Positions 26,171 through 33,958 of a DNA stretch of 64,000 bases are shown here, in pieces. The notes under the pieces are model-generated. The model was not told the DNA's origin. It saw nothing but the letters and a program-made list of their open reading frames with translations, and searched no databases. A program made the translations under genes and the position numbers. Source of the DNA: Prevotella sp. (lineage in GTDB: Bacteria; Bacteroidota; Bacteroidia; Bacteroidales; Bacteroidaceae); NCBI GenBank assembly GCA_024682415.1, contig JAIKZG010000025.1, positions 17,557-81,556 of the forward strand, written 5' to 3'. Position 1 is the stretch's first letter. Each line of letters begins with the position of its first letter.

Positions 26171-26737
26171 GTGATTTTCAGCATAAAACGAACAACAGAA
26201 GAACAGCTTGCAGCAGGACTTCGCAGAGGTAAGAACTCGGCGATGACAGAATTCTATGCTCAATATGCAGGCAGATTGATGGCTGTTTGTTGCAGATATT
26301 TCACCAGCGATGATGATGCCAAAGACGTGATGCAGGAAGCCCTGATAAAGATATACGAGAACGCTGATAAATTTGAGTACAAAGGCAAGGGGTCACTATT
26401 GGCATGGGCAAGCAGAATCGTAGTAAACGAAGCGTTGATATTTATAAGACGCAACAAACAGATAACAGTTACTACAGACGAATTGACCGACACAGCAGAA
26501 GATGTTGCGCTTGACACTATGCAGATACCTCCTGAAAAGATACAAGAAATGATACGCGAACTGCCCGATGGCTATCGCACCGTATTCAATCTGTATGTTT
26601 TTGAAGATATGAGCCATAAAGAAATAGCAGAAAAACTCGGTATCAGCGCAATGACTTCAGCTTCGCAGTTACACAGAGCGAAGAAATTATTATACGACAA
26701 GATAATACGATATAAAAAGAAAGGAGAATACTTATGA
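26171..26737 (+). CDS. ECF-family RNA polymerase sigma factor (Das-like)
   Basis: 188 residues starting at GTG 26171. Sigma-70 region 2 (TEFYAQYAGRLMAVCCRYF, DDAKDVMQEALIKIYENADKF) and region 4 (LPDGYRTVFNLYVFEDMSHKEIAEKLGIS) are intact, with no extra C-terminal domain. The stop overlaps the ATG of the next gene (ATGA), so the sigma factor and its presumed anti-sigma are translationally coupled. The pair matches the sigma/dual-membrane-spanning anti-sigma arrangement (Das/Dma) described in Bacteroides. A small dyad GGCAG/CTGCC (26134-26149) lies upstream and may be part of the promoter region. Confidence 0.9.
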   Translation: MIFSIKRTTEEQLAAGLRRGKNSAMTEFYAQYAGRLMAVCCRYFTSDDDAKDVMQEALIKIYENADKFEYKGKGSLLAWASRIVVNEALIFIRRNKQITVTTDELTDTAEDVALDTMQIPPEKIQEMIRELPDGYRTVFNLYVFEDMSHKEIAEKLGISAMTSASQLHRAKKLLYDKIIRYKKKGEYL

Positions 26738-27939
26738 ACGACGAATGGAAAAATAATCTGCGTCAACAGATGGAAGATTACGTTGAACAACCGCCAAAGG
26801 ATTTGTTCAATGACGCGATGGCAGAAATGTATCGTCGTCGCCATCATAAGCGTATTATCTCCGTAGCTACATTAGCAGCTGCGGCAGTTGCAACATTGCT
26901 CCTTGTGAATGTGCTTACCACCAACACGGAGCGCAATGACTCCACCATAGCAAAACAGACATCAACAAAAGCAATAAGACATTCTGACGACACCAATGAA
27001 ATACCAAATGGAAAAGAAGCAACAACAAGTAACATTATCGCAAATATTAAAAGCACAATGCATGATGACATAACCGCTGCGCAAACGATAGCTGGCAATA
27101 TGTCGGAAGATGCTCGCATTGACACATCAGCAAATGAGACGCAACAAGCGACAGAAGAAAAACAGACTACAAATCAGGATAAAGACAAACGATACAAGAT
27201 ATTCAAGAGGAGAAGGCAAATGCCGAACGCTAATAACAGCCACACGGGCAATGGTATGCTTCTCGCAATGAACAGCCCGAAAAGCACAGGTGGAATAAGT
27301 GTGGGCATGAACGTTTCTGGCGGAATATTCGGGAAGAACAACAGTAACGGCTCAACACCTGCGCTAATGCAGATGGACGCGATACGCGCAGAAATGGGCA
27401 CAGAACAGGACTATGCCCTTGTAATGGGCAGAGAAAGCCGACAACCCGAATTTCACGCCCACCACAGACAACCTGTAAAAGTGGGAGTTAGCGTCGCATT
27501 GCCTTTATCATCACGCTGGAGCGTGAGCACAGGCATATTCTACAGCTATCACAATTCCGACATAGATATTTCGCTCGACAATCAATCATATACCATTGAC
27601 CAAAAGCTGCATTTCTTAGGTATTCCGCTCAATGCCAACTACAAAGTGTATGAAAGCAAACGCTTCAAGATATACACCTCGGCAGGAGGAGCGGCGGAAA
27701 AGATGGTGAGCGGAAAGCAGACCACAGAAGGCGTGAAAAATGATGTAAAGATGAGCAAACTGCAATGGAGCGCAAACACTCATGTTGGCGCGGAATATAA
27801 GGCGACAGACAAGATAGGAATATATGTTGAGCCAGGCGCGTCTTACTATTTCAATAATCATTCAGGAGTGAAAACCATCTATGGCGACCATCCATGGAAT
27901 GCGGAATTAAATCTCGGTTTAAGATTCAACCTGAAATAG
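26734..27939 (+). CDS. dual-membrane-spanning anti-sigma protein (Dma-like) with C-terminal beta-barrel
   Basis: 401 residues. A short charged cytoplasmic region (1-40, the likely sigma-binding part) is followed by one uncleaved membrane helix (about 41-63). Then comes a long low-complexity linker (about 64-245, rich in Asn/Thr/Gln/Lys) and a C-terminal porin-like beta-barrel domain (about 247-401; PVKVGVSVALPLSSRWSVSTG to LNLGLRFNLK with a terminal aromatic strand). No signal peptidase site is present. If the barrel inserts in the outer membrane while the helix stays in the inner one, the protein spans the periplasm. That is the layout of the Dma proteins of Bacteroides, which couple outer-membrane state to an ECF sigma factor. 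Confidence 0.82.
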   Translation: MNDEWKNNLRQQMEDYVEQPPKDLFNDAMAEMYRRRHHKRIISVATLAAAAVATLLLVNVLTTNTERNDSTIAKQTSTKAIRHSDDTNEIPNGKEATTSNIIANIKSTMHDDITAAQTIAGNMSEDARIDTSANETQQATEEKQTTNQDKDKRYKIFKRRRQMPNANNSHTGNGMLLAMNSPKSTGGISVGMNVSGGIFGKNNSNGSTPALMQMDAIRAEMGTEQDYALVMGRESRQPEFHAHHRQPVKVGVSVALPLSSRWSVSTGIFYSYHNSDIDISLDNQSYTIDQKLHFLGIPLNANYKVYESKRFKIYTSAGGAAEKMVSGKQTTEGVKNDVKMSKLQWSANTHVGAEYKATDKIGIYVEPGASYYFNNHSGVKTIYGDHPWNAELNLGLRFNLK

Positions 27940-27959
27940 AATCCAATCTTTTTGTATTT

Positions 27960-27998
27960 CCCCGACACGATTATCATACCTATCGTGTCGGGGATTTT
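27960..27998 (+). terminator. intrinsic terminator after the sigma/anti-sigma pair
   Basis: CCCCGACACGAT (27960-27971) is perfectly complementary to ATCGTGTCGGGG (27982-27993), followed by a weak ATTTTA tail. Confidence 0.85.
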
Positions 27999-28052
27999 AA
28001 ATTATGTTATTAAGTTTAATACGCTATTAAAAATGTACAAATTAAACGCTGC

Positions 28053-28068
28053 GTGAATTAAAATTCAC
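28053..28068. promoter_or_regulatory. palindrome of unknown function
   Basis: GTGAATTAAAATTCAC has 7-bp arms around AA. It lies in AT-rich DNA with no gene next to it and could be an operator. Confidence 0.3.
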
Positions 28069-28164
28069 TTGCGAAACTTAAGTTAATGTAACTAATTGAT
28101 TTTTATACAATTAAATAGATAATTAACTAAGTATTGCTTCAAGCAAGCATTCAATAATTAAAAG

Positions 28165-28198
28165 CGGAGCGACATTCTCGTGATGAGAGTGTCGCTCC
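28165..28198. other. very stable hairpin without T-run
   Basis: GGAGCGACA (28165-28173) pairs with TGTCGCTCC (28190-28198), with an inner TCTC/GAGA pair. It lies about 20 bp before the right direct-repeat copy. It could be a terminator or a recombination-related structure. Confidence 0.5.
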
Positions 28199-28217
28199 AT
28201 TGCTTTCAATATCTACT

Positions 28218-28346
28218 AAAACTACACTTTTCAATGTGATTCAGTGCCACAAAGCTACATTTTAAAGGGATTATGGTGAGTTTTTAAGTTTATATAACGA
28301 TTTCTGTGCAGAGTTGTGCAGCGAAATCCAACTTTTAAGATTTACG
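28218..28346. repeat. right copy of the direct repeat
   Basis: The first 88 bp are identical to 24758-24845, followed by one 40-bp unit (GAGTTGTGCAG..., ending TTTACGTG) instead of ten. It ends about 50 bp before the aroA promoter. Confidence 0.85.
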
Positions 28347-28394
28347 TGAAAACATTGTTATCCGCGCAATTTAGTTATGTTAGCATGATAACAC

Positions 28395-28425
28395 TTGGAA
28401 AATAACGAAAAAAGTAGTAAGTTTG
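28395..28425 (+). promoter_or_regulatory. promoter of aroA
   Basis: TTG (28395-28397), 20 nt, then TAAGTTTG (28418-28425), 22 bp before the ATG at 28448. Confidence 0.7.
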
Positions 28426-28447
28426 CCACATAATTAGAAATCGTAAT

Positions 28448-29695
28448 ATGCAATACACCATAAACCCACCAAAAACTATTGATACGACTATAAAGTTGCC
28501 GGCATCGAAAAGCATAAGCAACAGAGTGCTGATAATCAACGCGCTTGCAGGCGGCAACATTATTCCACAAAATATTTCAGAATGTGACGACACCGACGTA
28601 ACCCTTGCCGCACTGAAAAATATGCCTGAAGTAATCAACATAAAGGCAGCCGGCACGGCAATGCGTTTCCTAACGGCATACTTGGCTGCAACGCCGGGCA
28701 AGCACATAATAACAGGCACGGAGCGCATGAAGCGTCGCCCGATAGGACTGCTCGTAGACGCTCTGAGAATGCTTGGCGCAGACATTGAATATGTGGGCGA
28801 AGAGGGATTTCCGCCATTGAAGATAAAAGGAAAGACGCTTATGGGCGGCACAATCGACGTGAAAGGCAACATGAGCTCGCAGTTTATCTCGGCACTGCTG
28901 ATGATAGCTCCTACAATGATAAACGGACTGGAGCTGAGAATGACCTCGGAGATTATCTCACGCCCTTACATCGACCTCACTCTCTGGACAATGAGAGAAT
29001 ATGGAGCTGACGCAGACTGGACTTCGGGAAACACCATAATGGTGAAGCCGAAGATGTATAAACAGCGCGACTACCTGATAGAAAACGACTGGAGCGCAGC
29101 TTCTTATTGGTATGAAATTTTGGCTTTGAATGGCGACGCAGACTCAAAAGTGAACCTTGAAGGACTTATGGACGGCTCTAAACAGGGCGACTCCATGATA
29201 CGCTATATATTCTCAATGCTTGGCGTGAAGACAAAATTTGAAAGCAAAGAGAAGGGCAAGCCTACAACGATAACGCTGTCGCGCAACATGCGAAAGCTGC
29301 CACGCATGGACTATGATTTCGTGAGCTCGCCCGACTTGGCACAGACCGTGGTAACCTGCTGCTGCGCGATGAACGTGCCATTCAGATTTGAGGGTCTTTC
29401 CACATTGAAGATAAAGGAGACAGACAGAATTCTCGCCCTTGAACAAGAGCTGAAGAAGCTGGGATTTGTGCTCCACGACATTGACGGCAAGGAAATGTAT
29501 TGGGACGGCGAGAGATGTGAGGCCACAATGGAACCTATCGACACCTACGAAGACCACCGCATGGCAATGGCATTCGCGCCTTTGGCGATAAAATATCCGG
29601 GACTGAAAATCAACGACCCTCAGGTGGTGAGCAAGTCGTACCCTAAATTCTGGGACGACCTGCGACAGGCTGGCTTTGAAATAACGGAAGAATAA
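28448..29695 (+). CDS. aroA: 3-phosphoshikimate 1-carboxyvinyltransferase (EPSP synthase)
   Basis: 415 residues. It joins shikimate-3-phosphate and phosphoenolpyruvate in aromatic amino acid synthesis. Hallmarks: LPASKSISNRVLIINALA (substrate-binding Lys/Ser), AGTAMRFLTAYLA, and near the end KETDRILALEQELKKLG and YEDHRMAMAFAPLA. The phosphate-binding motif reads AGTAMRF where enterobacterial enzymes have NAGTAMRP-type sequence. A helical segment around residues 150-170 (SSQFISALLMIAP) closes the active site. It has its own promoter and heads a run of co-directional genes, with the next start 23 bp away. Confidence 0.96.
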   Translation: MQYTINPPKTIDTTIKLPASKSISNRVLIINALAGGNIIPQNISECDDTDVTLAALKNMPEVINIKAAGTAMRFLTAYLAATPGKHIITGTERMKRRPIGLLVDALRMLGADIEYVGEEGFPPLKIKGKTLMGGTIDVKGNMSSQFISALLMIAPTMINGLELRMTSEIISRPYIDLTLWTMREYGADADWTSGNTIMVKPKMYKQRDYLIENDWSAASYWYEILALNGDADSKVNLEGLMDGSKQGDSMIRYIFSMLGVKTKFESKEKGKPTTITLSRNMRKLPRMDYDFVSSPDLAQTVVTCCCAMNVPFRFEGLSTLKIKETDRILALEQELKKLGFVLHDIDGKEMYWDGERCEATMEPIDTYEDHRMAMAFAPLAIKYPGLKINDPQVVSKSYPKFWDDLRQAGFEITEE

Positions 29696-29718
29696 TTTTA
29701 TTTCAATTATAAAAAAAG

Positions 29719-30108
29719 ATGATATATCTTGTCGCGGCAATAATAATATTGGGAATTATCGCAGCCACCGTAGGCTTCATTTCGCAGAAGAAATATGGCG
29801 AAACGCCCATAGTAAAGAGCGAGGGCGACTGCTCATCGTGCGACGGAACAAGCGACAAATGCGAACAGGTGTGCATGATGGAAGCCTCAACGCGCGATAT
29901 AGAATATTACGACGACGAGGAACTCGACAGATATAAAGGCAGACAGGCTGACAGCTACACCGACGAAGAAGTGGAGGAATTTGCCGATGTGCTCTACACG
30001 CTGCGAAAAGGCGAAGCCGAAGGCTGGAACAGAAGCCTGATACTAAGAGGTATCAACATTCCCGACCGGCTGAAAGACGAGCTGATAATGATTATCGACG
30101 AAAAATAA
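29719..30108 (+). CDS. small single-pass membrane protein with a Cys motif
   Basis: 129 residues. One N-terminal membrane helix (about 2-22, no cleavage site) precedes a short segment with CSSCDG and two more cysteines (CEQVC), which could bind a metal or form disulfides. The rest is acidic and helical (YYDDEELDRYKGRQADSYTDEEVEEFADVLYTLR). It is not one of the named families I know; similar short proteins appear conserved in Bacteroidota. It is 23 bp after aroA and 14 bp before the metal permease gene, so probably co-transcribed with both. Confidence 0.72.
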   Translation: MIYLVAAIIILGIIAATVGFISQKKYGETPIVKSEGDCSSCDGTSDKCEQVCMMEASTRDIEYYDDEELDRYKGRQADSYTDEEVEEFADVLYTLRKGEAEGWNRSLILRGINIPDRLKDELIMIIDEK

Positions 30109-30122
30109 AGAAGAACTACAAC

Positions 30123-30935
30123 ATGATGTCAATACTGGAATACAGCTTTTTTCAGAATGCGCTGCTCGGCAGTTTTCTCGCAAGCATCGTATGCGGAATA
30201 ATAGGTACATATATCGTAACACGCCGATTGGTATTCATATCGGGCGGCATTACCCATGCCTCTTTCGGTGGCATAGGCATAGGCGTATTCGCTGGCATCA
30301 ACCCTATTCTCTCTGCCATGGCATTTTCTGTGCTCAGCGCGTTTGGCATACAATGGATGTCGGAGAAAGGCAAGGTGAGGGAAGATTCCGCCATAGCCGT
30401 GTTCTGGACATTCGGCATGAGCATTGGCATAATATGCTGCTTTCTCACTCCGGGATTTATGCCCGATTTGCCATCATTCCTTTTCGGAAGCATATTGGCG
30501 ATAAACGGCACCGACATACTTATACTCGCAATATTGACAGCCATAGTGATACTCTTTTTCACGTTCTTCTATCATGAGATAATATCAGTAGCTTTCGACA
30601 GCAATTTCGCGCGCTCGCAGAAGTTGCCCGTAGCCCTAATAGAATACACGATGATGGCTCTCATAGCCCTCACCATAGTTTCCACGCTCCGCATGGTGGG
30701 AATAGTGTTGGCGATAAGTCTGCTCACCATTCCACAGATGACGGCAAATATCTTCACCTACAATTTCAGAAGGATGGTATTCCTGAGTATTTTCATAGGA
30801 TGGATAGACTGCCTTATAGGTCTTACCATGAGCTATCAGCTCAATGTGCCGAGCGGAGCAAGCATTATCTTTTCAGGCATTGTGGTGTATGCCATGCTTA
30901 GAGCTGCAAAGGCATTGTGCGCCAAGGCGAAATAA
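30123..30935 (+). CDS. metal ABC transporter permease (ZnuB/MntB family)
   Basis: 270 residues, about eight membrane helices. Family patterns: SFLASIVCGIIGTYIVTRRLVFISGGITHASFGGIG and VGIVLAISLLTIPQMTAN. These permeases move Zn2+ or Mn2+ inward with an ATPase and a solute-binding protein. Neither partner is encoded next to it, so they must be elsewhere. Two adjacent ATG codons (30123, 30126) are possible starts. The next gene's ATG is 11 bp downstream of its stop. Confidence 0.9.
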   Translation: MMSILEYSFFQNALLGSFLASIVCGIIGTYIVTRRLVFISGGITHASFGGIGIGVFAGINPILSAMAFSVLSAFGIQWMSEKGKVREDSAIAVFWTFGMSIGIICCFLTPGFMPDLPSFLFGSILAINGTDILILAILTAIVILFFTFFYHEIISVAFDSNFARSQKLPVALIEYTMMALIALTIVSTLRMVGIVLAISLLTIPQMTANIFTYNFRRMVFLSIFIGWIDCLIGLTMSYQLNVPSGASIIFSGIVVYAMLRAAKALCAKAK

Positions 30936-30946
30936 AAAGAAAGAGA

Positions 30947-33895
30947 ATGAACCGAAAATCCCATATATACGCCATGTTTCTTGCGGTGCTGCTGACGGCA
31001 ATGTCGGCAGTGGGATGTTCTACGCAGAAAAACACGGCAAACGCACGCTGGTGGCACGCCTTCAACACTCGCTACAACGTGTATTACAACGGTGCGCAGG
31101 CATATATCGACGGTTCATTGGAAAAAGAAAACGGCAACCAGGACAATTTCACCGAAATGCTTCCGCTCTACACCGTAGGCAACAAAAAGAGCAAGGATTT
31201 GGGGCATGGCAATTTTGAGCGTGCCATAGAGAAATGCGAAAAGGCCATTCAGCTGCACAGCATAAAGAAACGCCCCGTATGGGATAAGAGCAGAAAGAAG
31301 ACTGCTAAGGACAGAGAATGGCTTTCACGCAGAGAATACAACCCATTTTTATGGAAAGCATGGCTACTGATGGGGCGTGCGCAATTTCATGAAGGCGACT
31401 TTGAAAACGCTGCTTCCACATTCGCTTACATGAGCCGACTTTATAAGACTCAGCCTGCCATTTACGGACGTGCTCAGGCATGGCTCGCGAAATGCTTTGT
31501 GGAGCAAGACTGGCTATACGACGCGGAAGACGTAATACGCAACATACAGCGCGACTCAATTCATTGGCGCGCGAAGAAAGAATGGGACTACACCTTTGCC
31601 GATTACTATATTCATTCGGGAGATTACGGCAAAGCCATACCCTACTTGAAAAAGGTGATAAGCCACGAAATGCGACGCAAGCAGAAAGCCCGCGAGTGGT
31701 ATCTCTTAGGGCAGATATATAAAGAGATGAACATGAAAGCGGAAGCATATAAGGCTTTCAAGCATGTGGTTCACTTGAATCCGCCTTATTCGCTTGAGTT
31801 CAACGCCCGCATTTCAATGACCGAAGTGATGAAAGCAGGCAGCAGAAATCAGATTATCAGGCGACTGAAACGCATGGCGGCATCAGACAATAACGCAGAA
31901 TATCTCGACCAAGTGTACTACGCGATAGGCAACACATATCTTGCCGACCGCGACACTACAAATGCCATTCTCGCCTATGAAAAAGGCAACAGCAAATCCA
32001 CGCGCTCAGGAATAGAGAAAGGCGTATTGCTATTGAAACTTGGCGACCTATATTGGCAAATAGAACGTTATGCCGACGCAAAACGTTGCTATGGTGAAGC
32101 CATAGGTTTGCTCGACAAGGAACGCAAGGACTATGAACAGCTGGATATGCGCTCAAAAGTGCTCGACGAGCTTGTGCCACACACCGAAGCAGTGCATCTG
32201 CAAGATTCTCTGCAAAGCCTTGCCACGATGAGCGAGAAAGACCGCAACAACGCCATCGACAAAGTGATAAAGGCTCTGAAAGACAAAGAGAAAGCCGAAG
32301 CTGCCGACGCTCCTAATAACGACTTCGGCAACGACATGAGCGACAACAATTTCGCAAAAAACACCATCCCTAACGACACAAAACCTAAGATGCAGAACGG
32401 CGACGGAGGGGCGTGGTATTTCTATAATCCTATAGCTGTGAGCCAAGGCAAGGCTGCATTCCAAAGACAATGGGGAAAGCGCGCCAACGAAGACAACTGG
32501 CAACGCTCCAACCGCACTGTCGTGGAACTATCATCAGCTGCAACGCCACAACAGGAAGAAGCAGCGCAGCCTGCCGACAGCATACCGGAAAAGACTGCCA
32601 TAAGCAACAATGAAAAAACAGACAGCGTGGCAAGCGACCCTCATACACGCGAATATTACCTTGCGCAGATACCTTTCACGGAAGAACAGATAAAGGCAAG
32701 CAACAAGATAATAGCAGACGGACTATACAACTCAGGAGTGATATTCAAGGATAAACTTGGCAATCTCCCTCTCAGCGAAAAGGCTCTGCGCCGACTTACC
32801 GACCAATACGCTGACTATGAGCACATGGACAATGCCTATTATCATCTGTTTCTGCTCTATTCTCTCAAAGGCGACCACGCCACGGCTGCCACATATATAG
32901 ATAAGCTGAAAGCTGATTATCCAGAAAGCAAATGGACGGCAATACTCACCGACCCTTATTTCGAGGAGAACGCGAAATTCGGCGTGCAGATAGAAGACTC
33001 GCTCTATGCCTCAACCTATGACGCATTCCGTAATGACAGGCTAAAAGAGGTGGCAGAAAACGTACGCATATCAGAAACTCGCTTCCCACTGGGAGCTAAC
33101 AGAGATAAGTTTATCTTCATAGGCGGTCTCGGCAAGCTCAACGACGGCAACGCCAATGGTTGCCTAAAGGATATGCAGACGGTGGTAAGCAAATATCCGG
33201 AGAGCAGCGTAAGTCCTATTGCCGGAATGATAATCAACGGCGTGAAAGCTGGCAGACGACTTCACGGCGGCAACTTCAACATTGACAACATCTTGGCGCA
33301 GCGTTCTTATGTGCTCAACGACAGCGACACACAGGCTGCGAAGCAATTCTCTGCCGAAAGAAACGCTGATTTCGTTTATCTCATGGCTTATCCTGCCGAC
33401 TCGGTAAATGAGAACAAGCTATTATATGAATGGGCGAAATACAACTTCACCAACTATCTGGTGAGAAGCTTTGATATAGACATCATTGACGAAGGCGCAC
33501 TCCATAGAATGCAGATAGGAGGATTCCGCAACTACGATGAAGTTCTGCAATATGCGCGAGAGCTGAACAAGCACTCTAAAATTGCCAATCTTCTTGGCGG
33601 TAAAGGCAGAACACTGATTATCAGCACGGAGAATTTAGCTCTGCTCGGAATAAGCCACAGCTACGACGACTACGACAAATTCTATGCCAAGCATTTCGCT
33701 CCTCTGAAAGTTTCAAGCTTACGCCTACTTGACCAGCCTACGGAAATAGTAGTGAAAGATTTCGACGAAACGGAAACGCAATCTCCGAACGACAGCAAGA
33801 CAGACGCGGAAGGTGGCGTATATGTAGTGCCGACGTCTCCGAAGCAAAAGAGTTTCGACCTCGAAGACGAATATTACGATCTCGAAGGTTTCTAA
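30947..33895 (+). CDS. TPR lipoprotein, PorW/SprE-like type IX secretion component
   Basis: 982 residues from the ATG at 30947; an earlier in-frame GTG overlaps the permease gene and lacks a signal. Lipoprotein signal with lipobox SAVGC, followed by the characteristic RWWHAFNTRYNVYYNGAQAY segment seen in PorW/SprE proteins. Many tetratricopeptide-type repeats lie at about 100-400 and 560-800, separated by an Asp/Asn/Ala-rich linker. PorW/SprE is an outer-membrane-associated lipoprotein needed for type IX secretion. The adjacent porX gene strongly supports the call. The C-terminus is acidic with Tyr and Asp runs. Confidence 0.82.
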   Translation: MNRKSHIYAMFLAVLLTAMSAVGCSTQKNTANARWWHAFNTRYNVYYNGAQAYIDGSLEKENGNQDNFTEMLPLYTVGNKKSKDLGHGNFERAIEKCEKAIQLHSIKKRPVWDKSRKKTAKDREWLSRREYNPFLWKAWLLMGRAQFHEGDFENAASTFAYMSRLYKTQPAIYGRAQAWLAKCFVEQDWLYDAEDVIRNIQRDSIHWRAKKEWDYTFADYYIHSGDYGKAIPYLKKVISHEMRRKQKAREWYLLGQIYKEMNMKAEAYKAFKHVVHLNPPYSLEFNARISMTEVMKAGSRNQIIRRLKRMAASDNNAEYLDQVYYAIGNTYLADRDTTNAILAYEKGNSKSTRSGIEKGVLLLKLGDLYWQIERYADAKRCYGEAIGLLDKERKDYEQLDMRSKVLDELVPHTEAVHLQDSLQSLATMSEKDRNNAIDKVIKALKDKEKAEAADAPNNDFGNDMSDNNFAKNTIPNDTKPKMQNGDGGAWYFYNPIAVSQGKAAFQRQWGKRANEDNWQRSNRTVVELSSAATPQQEEAAQPADSIPEKTAISNNEKTDSVASDPHTREYYLAQIPFTEEQIKASNKIIADGLYNSGVIFKDKLGNLPLSEKALRRLTDQYADYEHMDNAYYHLFLLYSLKGDHATAATYIDKLKADYPESKWTAILTDPYFEENAKFGVQIEDSLYASTYDAFRNDRLKEVAENVRISETRFPLGANRDKFIFIGGLGKLNDGNANGCLKDMQTVVSKYPESSVSPIAGMIINGVKAGRRLHGGNFNIDNILAQRSYVLNDSDTQAAKQFSAERNADFVYLMAYPADSVNENKLLYEWAKYNFTNYLVRSFDIDIIDEGALHRMQIGGFRNYDEVLQYARELNKHSKIANLLGGKGRTLIISTENLALLGISHSYDDYDKFYAKHFAPLKVSSLRLLDQPTEIVVKDFDETETQSPNDSKTDAEGGVYVVPTSPKQKSFDLEDEYYDLEGF

Positions 33896-33958
33896 AAAAG
33901 AGAGCGCTACACAAATACACGATAACAGATAATATAACTTTTACACAAAGGATTATAT

